Shown: in pieces, positions 13,767 to 29,200 of the stretch
How positions within the stretch are numbered: the stretch's first letter is position 1
Layout of the letters: each line of letters begins with the position of its first letter
Source: Aphidius gifuensis
Lineage: Eukaryota > Arthropoda > Insecta > Hymenoptera > Braconidae
NCBI RefSeq assembly: GCF_014905175.1
Contig: NC_057789.1
Span: forward strand, 2,480,001-2,544,000
Length of the DNA stretch: 64,000 nucleotides
Reading direction: 5' to 3'
Notes under the pieces: generated by a model
What the model was told of the DNA's origin: nothing
Database searches by the model: none
Seen by the model: the letters and a program-made list of their open reading frames with translations, nothing else
Translations under genes and position numbers: made by a program

Positions 13767-15077
13767 ACATAATTATATTCTCCATTCTTTATTATTTATT
13801 AAAAATTAAAAAAAATATATATATAAAAAAATTGAAACAGTTAGTAGAAACCAGGAAGTAATTATTAATTATCACTTTGAATTTTTAACGTTGTTTAAAT
13901 TTTATTTCAGGTGATGATATATTTCAATCAACTAAATTTGATGATACTATTATTAAAAATTAATTCATTTAAAAACCAGGATATATAAACAAGTGATGTA
14001 TATCTTGAAAAATAATTTATTCTGATGGAAATCATTTTTTTTTATTTTTTTTTATAATGATTCATTTTTTTTTATTGTTTTTTCTTGCAACAAAGTCAAG
14101 TTTATATATAGATAATAAAATTAATAAGTGTTGTTTATTTTTAAATGAAGGGTTATTAAAAGAATTAATTAAAAAAAAAATTTATTAATTATATTGTCTG
14201 TTGAATATATTTTTAAAATAATTTTACCTTCACCTTAATTATTTTTAATTAAATTGTGTTTGCTTGAATTGATTGAACAAAAAATAAAATAAATTCATTG
14301 TATAAATATAGAATAGTGACTGATTTTGTTTGACATTTTTTTTTTTTTGTTTGATCGATGTAATGAAGGTTAAATTTATAATATAAATAAAAAGAAAAAA
14401 AAGAAAATGTTAGTTACAAGATTTTTTATTAAATTGATTCAATGCCACGAGTTTTTTATCTGACAGTAAAAAAATTATTAACCGTGAAGTTGTCGGTTAT
14501 GGAGCAAATTGTGTTGTGGATAAATTTATTTGGATCTTTTCTATACCTGGCTAATGGATTTCGTTAAGAGAACAGCCAAAATATTAGAAAAATAATTTGA
14601 TTTATTATAAGGATTTTGTTTTTTATATTTGATAATTAATTGCATTTAATTTATTATAAATTGAGACCTTGAAAAAGAGCTGATTGCCGAAGGCTTTGAT
14701 GAAGAAAAAAAAAATTTGATTTTGATTTTTGCTGAAAATTGGTGCTTCAAGTAGTGAAAATATATTTGCTTGGGTGCTTGTTGATGTACATATTTTTATT
14801 TTACATCCAATAAAAAAATTAACCCAGCAAGTGCTATTTTAAGAGATTTTTTTTATGATAAAACTTTTCAAGTTTTTTGTAGTTGAAAAAAAAAAAAAGA
14901 TAGTTTTATAACTTGCAAGGTTTAAATTGGTTTTTAAAACTAAAATACAAACAAAAACTTGGTTTTATCGTTGATTTTAATAAAATAAATAAAAAAGTTT
15001 TTTTAACTTTTTAAAATTATAAACTCAAGGATTAATTAAAAGCTGTATTTTAATTTTTTTTTTATATATAATTTTAG

Positions 15078-15235
15078 TTGAATACAAAAGACTCACCATT
15101 CCAGAAGAACATCTTGATTATATTGGCGACAAATTGCAGAAGGAAAAGCTTCATTTACTAGAACATATTGACCACCAAATACTGCTGATAAATACAGACC
15201 AAAATTCACTCAAATGGACTTTATTTGACTGTTAA
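15078..15235 (+). CDS. orphan terminal exon, unknown protein C-terminus
   Basis: A T-rich tract and acceptor (ATTTTAG at 15,071-15,077) lead into a 51-codon open frame that ends in TAA at 15,233-15,235. An AATAAA follows at about 15,250. The peptide starts EYKRLTIPEEHLDYIGDKLQ, is charged and helix-like, and ends KWTLFDC; it has no methionine, so it must be the last exon of a spliced transcript (phase 1 entry). Codon use is less A/T-biased than the surroundings. I do not recognise the family and found no convincing upstream coding exon. It could instead be a chance frame in the last exon of the miRNA primary transcript. Confidence 0.35.
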
Positions 15236-16284
15236 AAATCAACTGTTAAAATAAAAACCAAGATCAAATATCGAAATGAAAAATAAAAAAAATATATTAT
15301 AAATACCATCATAATTGTATCACAATTGTTGTTGTTTTTTTTTTTGTTAAATAAAATTATTTAAATAAATTTTAAATCAATAATTGTATCAAGAATTTCA
15401 TGTTTTCTTTTTTTTTACTAAAAAACTTTTATATAAACTTAAAATAAAATGGAACTTTAAACAATAAAATTGTCTCTTAATAATTATCATAATCTTAAAG
15501 CTATTTGTACTTGAAACATAAAGTTATTAGCCTACAATTAAAATTAATAATAATTACAATAAAGAATATTCATCAATATAAATTATAGTTTAATATTTTA
15601 ATTACAAACATCAGACTCTTATAATTTTTCTTTTAATATTAATAGTAAATTTTTTTTTTTTTTCAGTTAAATGAATATGTAAAACAATGATTTATTATTT
15701 TCATAAAATGAATTGTTTTTTTTTTTTTTTTAACTTTAAATCAAGACACAACGAAGACATCCAGTGTCATAAAAATATTATTTACAAATTACCATTTAAA
15801 TAGAAAAAAAAGGATATATATTTTTCTATCAATTTCGAAATTAATTGAAAAAAAGATAAAAATTGATCGTGCCTTAAATTTCATAAACTCATTTATGAAA
15901 ATAAAAGTCATGTTTTATATTCAACTTATTTCCACACAAGTGGTCCCAAAAACTAGTTCTATTTACATATTTTTTAAATCCTTTTCTTGACCAATAATAA
16001 ATCAGTCAATCTTTAACTAATCTATAAAATATTAATCTCCCTTTCGAAATTCAACCCTCTGTTTATAGAACAATAAAAAAAAAAAAGACAATCATTGCTC
16101 ATGACCAGGGTGAACTTTTTTGATATTGTCTTTAATCATAAAAAAACAGAGGGTTAAAAATAGAGAATAATATTTTACTGCTAATGACAATAACCATATA
16201 TACATATCATTGTATTGTTTTGTCATAAATTGACATTAAATATGTTGAATTAACGACATAATTGTCCAATTAATATTTCCAATT
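15236..16284. other. convergent 3' regions
   Basis: AT-rich DNA between the orphan + strand exon and the KAT7 stop codon. It should contain the KAT7 3' UTR and polyadenylation site on the - strand; many AATAAA-like strings occur on both strands, so the site cannot be chosen by eye. I see no other feature. Confidence 0.5.
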
Positions 16285-19200
16285 TCAATTGGAAGTAGCT
16301 GGTGTTTTTGGTGGTTGAAAAGGATTCCATTTAAGACAGTCAGGATCAATTTCTTTGTAGACTGGACCACGTCTTTTTACCCTCTCTTTGTAGTCATCAA
16401 TCACATCCTAGAATCACACACACACACAATAAAAATAATAAATAAAAAAACTTTTTTCTTTTTTTAATGAAACCATTCAAGGTCGTATCTTATTTCGTAG
16501 AAATATTGTCAACTACATGGCTTTCTCTCTTGGCTCAAACTACAATTGACAATTGTGAAGGAAAAAAAAATAGAAAAAAAAAAAAATGTATATTAATGTC
16601 TTGAAGGTTTGCTTGAGTTGAAGAGGTGATGAATACTAATTAATTAAAGAAAAGGTATAAAAATAATAATAATAAATTAGAGGAAGAATATAAGGTGAGT
16701 GTTCAGCGAAAAAAAAAAAAAAAGCAATATTCATTTTGTCCCTGAGTCTGCGCGGAGAGACCTTCAGAATAACATTGATCGCTATTTTCCAATACCCAAG
16801 TGTACAATATCACATCAATATAATTTCTTGTGACTTATTGAATGCGTCTACTATTTTATTATAATTATATAGCTGATAGTGTGATTAAAATATTAATAGA
16901 TGATAATTAATTTTCGTATTTAATTGTCATTTAATTTTTTTTTACCTGTTTTTTTAATATTATATGTTTTCCTTTCCAGTATTTCATCATTCCCAAAGCT
17001 TGGAGGGTACTGACTATATCGTATGAATCAATAGCCATTTCTTTACTTATATCTTGAAACAGAAAAAATATATATTTATAAATTGGTACTAGTTATTTTG
17101 GATTATATTTATTTATTAATTATGAGCATTTTGTTTTACCTTTTACTGATAATTCTTTACCACCAAAGTTACATAAATATTGAAGAAGTACATCTTTCCA
17201 ATAACTTCGGTATGATATTAGACCTAAATCAGATAGTGGCTTTTCTGGTGATCCAATTTTCTTTTCAACCCTTGTTAATAAATAGCCTGAAAAAAAAAAA
17301 ATAATAATTAATAAAATACAAGTGTCTAGAATTTTTATTACTATTTTAAATTTTTTTTCGTCAAATATTTCTACTATTTTTTCGTATAAATTATTTTTTA
17401 AATAAATAAATTTTTTTACAGTTTTAAAATATTTTTTAAAATTTCCCTGACATTCCCTCAGCTCCCTCTTCATATATAAGATGAATAGTTGTTTAAAATA
17501 CTTGTTAAAAATTTACACATACAATTTTTAAAGAAATAAAAAAAAATCATCATGTTTTAAAAAAAGATCACAAGTATATTTGAAAAAAAAAAATATATAT
17601 ATTTGAGTTATGATAGCGGTTTGAAAAAAATAATATTTGATTATTAATTAATATATTTTTTTGACATTTAAAAAAGCACACATCTCAAAGGGATATTTAA
17701 AAATCCGTCAAGTAATATAAAATATCAAATTTAAAATGATAAAAGACAACTATGAAATCGAGTTATTTTAAAACAATAAAAATATCAATTCCCAAGAATA
17801 AGTTAGAAAGTTTTTGAATATAAAATAGGTATATAGCTTATGTGACGGATGAGGCATCGAATATATTTTGAAAGCATGGTAAAAAAATAATCGAGTCAGT
17901 GACCGGACAACAGGATGAGATCGTGTCTGGCCATGATGCCTGGTTGAACGATCGTTACGTCTCGTTACCCTACAGAATTATAATGAATACATGTACAATA
18001 ATATTCAATAAATAAATTTTTTTTTTTTATTTCTGAATATATATTTTATAATTATAATAAAACCCAAAAATATATTACACAAAAATAAAATTAAATAAAC
18101 CTAAAAGCCTATATTTTTAAATGAGGTCATAAAATTAATTTAAATCAATTTTTTTTAATTTAATTTTTGACGATAATAATTTTAAAAAAAGAAACAAATG
18201 ATTTTGTTAAATTTCATGATGAATTGTTCATTTATAGACTGTAAATTTATTTGAACATGTAAAGAAAAAGTTTGCAAATGAAATTTTCGAAATGGGATAA
18301 ACCTCAATTGTCCATTTCGAAAGAGGGTTGAGGAAACTGGTCCCACCCAGTCGACAGGTTCAATGACCGTCTCTGATAGTACTGTACAGTCAGCCAATGT
18401 CCTTCCCTCTCTTGATTCCCTATTGCTACCAACCCCCTGTCTAGAAAATTCGCAAAACTCAACAGAGACAATACAGCGGGATGAGCAATTGGAATTGCTA
18501 CACAATGACAACTTCAAAGGTATTGTCTACATGTGAAATAACAATTTTTTTTTTTTTTATCAAATTTTATTATACTTTTTTATCTTTTAAGTTATTTTTA
18601 ATTGTTGGGGTTTATTTTTTATTATTGCAGTTAAGATAAACAAGTATAACTGCAGTCAAACTTTATTTAAAATGTAAATAAAATATTTTATTTTTTTTTT
18701 TATCTATAAATAATTTTATAAATTATCAATTTTGTATATTTTTAATTCAACAATTAACTAGTGAAAATAAATAAATTTTTCACTATTTAAAAATAATTTT
18801 AATATCAATTGAAAATAATTTTTTTTAAATTAAAAATTAATTTTTTTTAAATTAAAAATTAATTTTTTTTCAATTGAAAAATTAATTTTCAATGAATTGT
18901 AAATTACTTGCTATTAATATTTATAAATTTTTAGTATAATTTAATTTAAATTATTTGAAAACCTTGTGAAATGAACATAGACAAAAAATTTCAAAATTTT
19001 TTTATATACATTTTTGTTTAATAAAAAAATTATAAAAAAAATGACAAAGCTTGTTAATTTTTATTGCTAAAAATATTATACCAAACATGAAGAAGAAAAA
19101 AAAAATATATATATTATATTGGCTGTTAAATTAGCACTTGAAAGGAAGCTCATTACATGTTACAAAAGTTGTGGTAATGTGTGAAGCCTTTCTACCCTTA

Positions 19201-22200
19201 TACCGAGGTCATACGAGGTCATGTCATGAACTCTCTATTTTACATATAAAAAAAATTTTAATATAAAAATAAATTTTTATATATATTTCTTTTCTTATTA
19301 TTATTTTTATCCTATGAATATTTTTATACATTTCATAATAATACATGACTGTAATTACAACACGAGTTATTTAAGCATTATTATTATATTTATTGATTAT
19401 TTAAAACATCAATAAATAATATTAAATAATAACTTTGTTGTTATGCATTCAAAATGTGTGGATTTATAGATAACAGCCACGCACGATTGGTTATTTAATT
19501 AGATTTTAAAATCAGCTAAAATTAATATTGAAAGAAAATTCAATTTACAATTGCCAAAAATAAATTTAAAAATAAAAAAAAAAGTTAATAATTATCCAAC
19601 AAATCAAGTGACGAGTCATCAATTTCTTGTGTATTTTTTTTCTATAATAAATTTCGATTCGAAAATTCGAAACATTCTTCTTAATTTAAATTTTTTTCTC
19701 AGATAATTTTCATAAATAATTTACACATTTTTTCGCTGCTGTCTTTAACATTTAACTTGTATAAATAAATAATTATTATTATTATAATTTCCGGTTTTAT
19801 TTAAAAAATTTTCTTTTCACGTAAATTTAATTTTTCTGTTTGTATTTTCATGAAAGCCTTAGCCAAGGATCAGGTTTTGATGGCATGTGTATAGAGAGTA
19901 ACATAAACAGAAATAGTATTAGTGCGAGACCCTTTGAGGTAGGTATAGAGATATATATTATAGTATATAAAATAAGGGTGGTTTGGGTACACGGGTCGAT
20001 GCGGCGAGACATCGAGCGTCGCACTTTCTTCTTCCTCTATCTATCCCAACCACTTCATGGACATTTGATGCAAGTAAACCTACCACTACTATTACTAAAA
20101 TTTTACCTCTACCACCTCAACCAGCTTCAGAGTACACCCTCTCATTTTTTATAAACCAACCACGCTCCAGACATCCACCAAACCCTTACCATTACCATCA
20201 AATACACGCACAAAATATATATATATACATCTTATCCATCTACATCATCGCAACAGGATAAATACATTCTCAAAAATAAAAAATAAATAATATACATATA
20301 CGCATATAAGTGCGGTACAAATATACATACAACTACAATGAAAGTTTTTTTTTTTTGCTTTTTTTTTTAACAGTTGTAGTATAATTTTACTGTACGTAGT
20401 TTTTTTTTTTTTTTGTTTTATTTTCATTTTACATTCATCAATGAAAATGACGTCACGATAGAGTATTTTTATTTTTTTTATTTTTCAACTTGAAGTTATT
20501 TTTATAACAATTACCTAATTACTTTTATCATTCATTGGGATATTTGTGCCATGTATTGAAATACTTGTGTTCTAGTTTATTGAAATGCCAATTGTTATTG
20601 ATTTTTTAATTTGATTTTATTAGTATTTTTTGTGGCTGATTTTGTTGATGAAATATTTAGCTTTTTTTTATGCAGTTTGTTTGTTTGTTAATAAATAATA
20701 ATAAAAGGGGTAAATTAAGGTAAATTTTGAGGGTACTTACTGAAGTCAATTAGAAGCCGTCCATAGCCTTGTCTCTGATAAGGTGGTAAGGTCAATATAC
20801 ACGATACGTTGTAATTCAAAAATGAATTTTTTTCCTGCAACAAAAATTTATTTATTATACAAAAATTCATTGAATTATTATTTTCCTGATGGTAATCTAG
20901 CAATCAGTCACATGTCAAAGTCTGAATGACTCTGGATGATGTATTAATAAATATCTAAGAAATTTTTTTTCGAAATGAAAAGATGATCAAACGTTTTGTT
21001 ATAACATCTTGATAAAAACGAAAAAAAAAATATATTCAATTTTGTTGAATTAATGTATTTTAAATTTAAAAGAAAAAAAATTTATTCAATCATACTGGCT
21101 AGATCCAGGTGTTGGTGATTGTTCAATGTTAACAGTGACTCATATTTATCAATGACATAAAACTTGATGATAATTCAAGGAAAAAAATAAAATATTTTCA
21201 TTGATAACCAAATGAAAAAATCAAATGGAAAATATAAAAACCACTAGCTTAAATTTAAATTAAATGTACATTACATATGACTAATAAATAAAATTATAAA
21301 ATTATTTTATTTATTCAAAAGAATCATGGAGGGCATAAAAAATATTCACGAATTTTTCTTGACAATGTAATAATAATCAGACAAAATAAAAAAATAATTA
21401 TAATAAATAAAAAAATGCAAAATTTTGGATGATTCGCAGTGTTGCCAAATAATATTCTCAGGTTAAATGATGTTCGCGAAAAATTGTTGGCCTCGAAGGA
21501 CAAGCCAAAAAGTGTGTATAAATTCGTATATATTGGACGAACGTCTGCAGTTTTGCTGGTAGTATATATTGCTTGGTCAAAACCGCTAAAAGCCAGAGGC
21601 TAAATAAGGGGATAAGAAGAACAGCTTGAAGCCGTTGGTGGATTTTAAGAGAGAGTATATATAAGAACACAAGAAGAGATAAAAAAAAATTAAAAGAAAA
21701 AAAAAAAGAAATGAAATAAAAAATTATATTTATAAAGAAAAAAAAAAGGAAAAAAAAAAGAGAGTTCCAAAGACGAAAGGAATGAGTGAGACAAGTGTGG
21801 GAGGGAGGGAGGGATTCACGAGGACGAAGACTTGAAAAACGGACTAACGACCAGTATGGCAAATCTGGGACCCACGACGACCTTGGGGCCTTGCTTCAGA
21901 CCCACCATGTCTCAGGGACAATATACACGTTTCTCTTACTCATTCTCTCTCCATTAAATATTATGGTCACAAAAGGATTTGTCCAAACGATAAAAATCAA
22001 CATTTTACCAGATTTATTTAAAATTTTTTACACATATTATTTTTTTTTTTTTTTAAATATTTTTTTGTTTTAATTTTCAAATTTACGTTTGTTTTTTCTA
22101 TTTTATGGTATTTAAACGTTAAAAAAAAAAATGAAAAATTTACTTGTAATATTAAATTATTAATTTACAATTTAATTTTTCTTTGATAAATTTACAAAAA

Positions 22201-23174
22201 GAAATTATAAATTTTACATATTTTTTTAATTAATTTTATATTGAACAATAAATTAATAATTTTAATTTTTTTTTATGTTTTAATATTTATGAATAATTTT
22301 TAGTATTTATAAAATTATTATTATCTGAGAATTTTGCAAAATAGGCTTGCCATTTTGATCCACAGAAAAAAAGCTCTTAAAAAAATATGATAAAATTAAA
22401 AATATTAATTGTAATTAATTAATAAATAAAAAAACAAATATCATAACAATTTACTTGATCAATTATTACAGCTAATAAATTTTATTTATCTAAAAATTTG
22501 ATGAAAAAAAATTCTGAAAACTGCACTTATGCTTTTTTTGCCTTTATAATTCAAAGATGCGTTAACTGAGACAAATCTTTCAAGCTCATTAAATTGTAAA
22601 AAACAAAAAAAAAATAAAATAAAATAAATCAACAACAATTTAAAATAAATAAAAAAAGAGATTTCTATCAACAACAAGCTTCATATCTACCTGTAGACTG
22701 TAGTCATTAATAAGAATTATAAATGCAAAGCATTGTTCAGATCACAGCAGGACCACAAGACCACCAGTTTAAATAAACAAAAATAATATTTAGGACAAAA
22801 TATAAATAACAATGAGATAAAGATTATCAACTTGCTGTCACTAAACTACCAATACAATAAATTTAATTTATTTTAACCGGATAAATAAAGCAAATGGTGT
22901 TAATATTATCAAATTTAAAAATCATCATCAATAAATTATCCCTTATTATTTACTTGTGCATTTAACTGATTAAACATCTCATTGTTGCATTTTATAAATT
23001 TAAAATTAATTTATAAAAATAACATCAACAAATTAATTTATAAAAATTATTTTAAATAAATAATTTACATATGTTTTTATGTTTATATTTTCAATTAAAC
23101 ATTTGCATCATACTCAAGTCATTTTCCCTTTTTTTAACTATAATTTTTTTTTCATTTTTCATATACAATTTTTT

Positions 23175-23210
<36 letters not shown>

Positions 23211-26200
23211 TTGGAACTGCATATGTATATATTTAAATTATTTTTTATTCCAACAAACAAGGATGTCACATATGTAATTTTATTTATTTTTTTTGTTTAA
23301 TTTTTTATTCATTTTACAGCAAGACTGTGCATCATCGTCGGAAGTTGTTCAATCATTGTTATACTCCAAGAAGCTTCTACCCACAACCTCATAATTTTAA
23401 ATGCAATAAAAATAAAAAATAAAAATAACTACATTGAATATATATTTAAATTAAATACAAATAATAATTATTTATATTTTTTTTTCATTGTAAATTGACT
23501 TGTTTAATTATTTATTAATAAAAAAATTATTAAAAAAATTTTTTTTTATGTTTCTTTATATAATAAATTGTACTTGTATTAATTTTATAAATAAATAAAT
23601 AAAATTCAAGTATGATTAGGTGAATGTTGTATATTGAATTTCGAAATTTTTTTTACAAATAAATATTCGAAATTTTTTTTTTAGTTGAATGAACGTCTGA
23701 TGGCAAGTGGATGCTAGCCAATACATTGTAAAAAAAAAATAATAAAAAGTAACGAGGCCAAATGCATTCATGATGCAGTATATACACAAACTAGTGACGA
23801 TTGGAATGCAGAACAAGTCATTGCAGTTTCGTATTCCTGCACAGGCGCCTTCAATGCAGTAAAAATAAAGCTATCACCAGAAAAATTTTAACTTTAAGTA
23901 CATAGTGTGTTGTTATAAAATAATGTGGATTAATTTATAAATTAACTACAAAATTTACCTATGAATTTTAATAAATTTGTGTAGGTAAATGTAGGTATAT
24001 AATATTTTTGTGACAATGTATATTTAAACAACCTCCGCAATGGAAAATTGATGGACTACCCACGTTGAAATTGAAGCAGCAACAAGAGACAAATGTTAAA
24101 ATATATAAAAGAAAAAAAAAAAAAAAAAATATCCCACATGTTACAGCTTCTTGACAATCTTGAGTTTGAAAAATTATCCGGGAGAATAATCCTGTGATAC
24201 ATAGACATACACGATGTACATGAGATCATGTAAAATACCAAATGGCAAGTGGCAAATGACACAGTGAATCTCAATGAAGTGTGATGTCTCTGAGGCTCAG
24301 TTCAACGACCGATATATCATTTTTTTTTATTAATCAATTATTTATTTAATAATAATCATCAATAAAATACATCATTGTAATTATTTTTTGTCAAAAGAAA
24401 TAATGAAAATTTATAAAATAAAAAAACACAATTCAAATTTGATTGTTGGTTTTTTTTTGGGAATGATATTTTGGTGTGATTGGGTGTTTTGATTGGTCAC
24501 ACTTGAATGAATATTTTAAGCTAATTAATAATCATTTATATATTCTTTCTTTTTTTATTGAACAAGGTACTTGATGATGATGATGATGGTGGTGATCATG
24601 TGGTGCATATGTGCACGACCACCTAATGGCCAATGCAACTCTACCAACGGTCATTTCTATATTTAGATTAGCAAGACAAGTCAACGTATCTTTCTTCTTG
24701 AAAATTTATTTTAGCCTTTTTTATTCTTGCTATATTTGTAAATTTATTTAAACTATTTTTTTTTTTCATATACGTAGCTTATTTAATTAGTAATTTTAAT
24801 TTAAAGATTTTATTTTTTTCATTTTTTTTTTGGAGTATTTTATCTTGGCGTTTGGTAGACAGTTAAAATTTAACAAAATTCACAGTGTACCATGACATTT
24901 AAATTGAGCAAAACGAGAATGTAAAGTACAAGTTAATATAATTATCACCATTTTCTCATACTTGTATTACCCCTTGATGTTGATTTCTGAGATAAATATA
25001 TATATATGAACAAACAAGCTATTACTTTAATGGATTGCCGAGAAGGAATTTTTACTAATTCCGCAAAATCCTTTTGACATTTTTTCTTCTTTGTTATTTA
25101 ATTTTTTTAGCTTATAAAATATTAAAGAATAATAATATACTTGTTACTTTTAATTATTTTAAATATCATAAAACAAATAATAAATAATAAATGTAAATAT
25201 AAAAGACAAAAAAAACTTATTGATTAATAATTTTTAAGCTAAGAAATAATAATGAATTATTAATTTTTAAATAACAAATTTATTTTGGAAATTTTTATTA
25301 TTTTAATCTAGCAACTATGTAAAATTATTTTGTGATGTTTAATCAATGATTCTTATATAATTGCTTGGTAAAACTATATTGCATGTTTTGTAGAAAAAAA
25401 AAAATATGCTGCTACATCATTTATAATCACAAGACGTGTAACAATTAATTAACAAGACCTAATTAGTCATGTATCAAAGAAAAAAATGGCATCAGTATAA
25501 AGTTGTATAATTAACAAAAATAAAAATAAACTTTTTAATTATATTTATTTTCAACTACTGCTTTTTTAAATTATTCCACCAATCAATTTTGATGAATAAA
25601 TTTTCATGATCATTCATGCAAAATTGATGATCCGTTTGTGTTTTCATTTTTTTTTTCTTTAAAGATTATCGAATTTTAAGTTTAAAGTATATATTCAATG
25701 AATAATATAAAAAGATCCACTTCTATGGTTTCTTTATGCTTCTTTTTACAAATTTTCTTCTTTCAACTACGTTTGCTTAAATAGTCCTTTTGAATTTATG
25801 TCGATAGCAGCAGTGTATGTATTGACGAATATATTTTCATGGTTTTTTATTTTATGCTTTGTAACCTCGACCATGAGATTTTCTATGGATTTTTAGGAAA
25901 AGAGAAAAATTACTGAAGGGAAAATTGTCTATATAACGCTCGCATATTTCAATGTCGTCTAGTCAGACAGTCTCCGGAGGCCATAGTCGAAGAGAGAATT
26001 CATTCAAGTGAGTATATATGTATATATAAAATTGCAAAGTCAATAAAAAACATTATTTTTTTGCAAATAAATATATCAGTGAGTATATATAAATTTTGAA
26101 AATTATTTTTTATTAATTGAAAGACTTGAATATCAGTCATTAAAACTTTATAATTAGATAAAATAGTTTGGGGATTCGTGTCTGCATCAACAGCACAAAT

Positions 26201-29200
26201 TTTACTTTGATTAAATGTATTCATATAATTATAACAAGTTGATAAAGACATAACAGATAAATTTTACTAAAGAGAAAATAAAATATATATTTTAAACTAA
26301 AAGTAGTATCAATAAAAATTTAAGTTAATTAATATATAGTAGTTGAGTAATTTAATTTGCAGTCATATTTTTTTTTTTTTTTAATATATAAATAACATCA
26401 AGTTAATTAATTAATTTTTCATCGAGATTTTTAGTCGATGTATGTTGCATCAGAGGTAAACAAGCGTAAGTGCTATTTTCGAAATTTTGTAATTATTTTT
26501 CGAATATTAAAAAATTTATTTCTAAAATTTTTTACTGCAATATTTTTAGCTAATAAAAATTTATAAATATTGATAAATAATAATAGTATAATTTGGTAAT
26601 TATTATTAAAATTAATAACCAATAATAAAATTATTAATTTATTAATAAAAATTAAATTAAAAAAAGTGTTTTTAAAATTTTTTTTTTAAATTTATTAAAA
26701 TGTTTCTCTCAAATTTTCTATTGCAATATTTTTAGCTAATAAAAATTTATAAATATTGATAAACATTACCAAATAATAATAGAATAATTTAGCAATTATT
26801 AATAAAATTAATAACCAATAATAAAATTATTAATTCATCAATAAAAATTAAATTAAAAAAAAGTGTTTTTAAAAATTTCTTTTTTAATTTATTAATAGTA
26901 AAATGGCGTATGTCCTGTATGTTAAAATTAAAAATTCGTATCTCTACCTTGAAGACTAAACTTTTAACTTTGAAATTTCAACTTTTTTTAAGCCAAAAAA
27001 AAAAAAAAAAAAACAACAAAATAAGTTAGTAATTTATAAATAACTTTTTTTACTGAAAAAATTAAATTTCATTTTTCTTTACGACAATGTATATTAATTA
27101 ACAAAATAAAAAAAAAAAAAAAAAAGTCCAATATTTGATCTTTAATTTATTGTTCTAATTTAAAAAATTAAAAATAATTTTTTTGATGAGTTTGCGCTTC
27201 AGGTTAACCAGGAGTGTGTGCATTCAAGCTAACTGACACGAATTTATGCCTCCCTATTTGCGGGTCATTGACTTTTCTCGTCAATGTGTTTCCAAAAGCT
27301 TTCCAAGTGTGACCTTGAGTTATCTTTGTACATTCACCAAAAATAGCCATGTTACATTTTATATTCATTATTTTATTTTTCTATATATATTAAGGCTTAT
27401 ATTTATTTTTTCTCTTAAATATACGCATATATATTTTTGAATGAGATTAAACGAATTGGAATTCAAGTATAAAATGTTCAAGTGTGCGTAGACAGACGAG
27501 ATAGGTCAGAGTAAAATCTACAATGTTGGCTTGTATTTTATTCGTGAGTAAATTTGGTTGTGTGAACAGGTCTGTCTGGCATCGATCGAGCCTAGTCCGG
27601 GATTCTGGTTGGTAGTCAGAGGGATTTTACTGGCTCGGAAAAATATACTGACGAGCCTACCCCAACCTCTTTTAGTCTCACCCTTGATACGTCTGTAGAG
27701 TATATATATTTTTAAGGGAAAAACAAAATTTTCCCGACCTCCCCATTATATTTTAGTCTCAGGGACGTCATCTTGGTTTGCCCTTGTCGTCTTCCAGACT
27801 ATGTCTAGATACTTTAAGAAACAAGGCTATATTCTCACCCTCATTTTTCTTATTTCTTTTTTTTTTTTTTTCTTTTTTTTTTTATTTTTTTTTTTAGATT
27901 TTTGGCAAAAGAACATAATCTTTTTTATTTTTCATTTTATATATATATTCTTTTGTTACATATTGTTTTTTCTTATTAGCAACAGCTTTTTTGCATTTTT
28001 TTTTCTTCTTTTTAAGAAATGTTTTTATAATACATTTCCGCAAATGACAATATAAAAAATTCTCATTGGGTATTAAAAAAAAAAATATGTATATTAATTT
28101 TCTTTTATCATTTCAATTGTAAGCTGTGGCTTTTGCGGTTTTTTTTTTATTTTTTTCATACCACTGTATACAGCAATTCAATTTGATTCATTTATTTTTT
28201 TCGCCACTCATAAAATTGGATCAAAATAAACCAAAAAAAGAAAAAAAAAGAGAAAAATTATTTGTCTTTGTATAGAACAAGATAATTAATTTTCAATATT
28301 GGGAAAATTATTTTTCTATTAATTAAAATTATGTGACAATGATGTATACAGTTGAAGTACACTGCAATATTGCGCTTCAATGATAATTCAAATATAGAGA
28401 AGAGACAACGACAAGATAATGAAGCTGATGATGTTGATTGAGTTGTTTTGTGATTCTTGGATTATCGTATTGCAACACGAATTGGTTAAATGTAATATAC
28501 ACAATGTATATATTAGATAAAATAGAGCTTGAAAATTTGTGGTTTGATAGTGCTGCTGATACTGCAGAAATTAAATTTGTCATCACTACTATGTACAGTG
28601 TAAAACTAATTAAGAGATGAGAGAGTACTACAGTGAGATGTTTAAAGCTAAAAATAAATTATTGTTGTTTTTTGTTATCTCTTATTGGCGTTAGTTACAA
28701 GTGATTATGATGCTTTGATGGTGTTGCTGTAACAGCTACACTGCTACAACTTGACGCAGAAATATCTGGGAGGTTGACGACCCGACGTACCGGCGACGCC
28801 CTCGTCTCTCCTCCAGGGGTTGCCGTGGGAAACTACCCCAGACCATCTCAATTCTCATCAGACATTGCGCCGTCGCAATTTAAACCACCACCACTTCCAC
28901 CACTTCCACTTCTACCATCGTCGTCGTCGTCGTCGTCGTCATCATCATCATCATCACCAACAACTCCCGTCTGTTACAATCGTATATATATCAGCCCTGC
29001 GTATATCCTGCACCCGGCCACCCTCGACCGTCTAGCCAGGGTCGGGGTCGTTGAACGTCGATAAAGATTTTGACTCGGCAAGGCGGCAGCAATTGTTGGC
29101 CTTTGCTGCAGTGCTCGAAGGGAATGTTGTTTTTGTTTTTTTCTCCAGTCGACTTCTTTCAATTTTTTAACTTTATTTTGAATCAGTTTTTCTTGTTTTT

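Noticed and set aside
18182..18517. 111-codon - strand frame in a KAT7 intron
   Set aside because: No recognisable family; part of the frame runs into AT-rich filler, and there are no splice signals linking it to KAT7.
28774..29064. 96-codon frame with Pro and Ser runs
   Set aside because: It lies in a KAT7 intron, its Ser run is the (TCG)n microsatellite, and no domain or splice context supports it.
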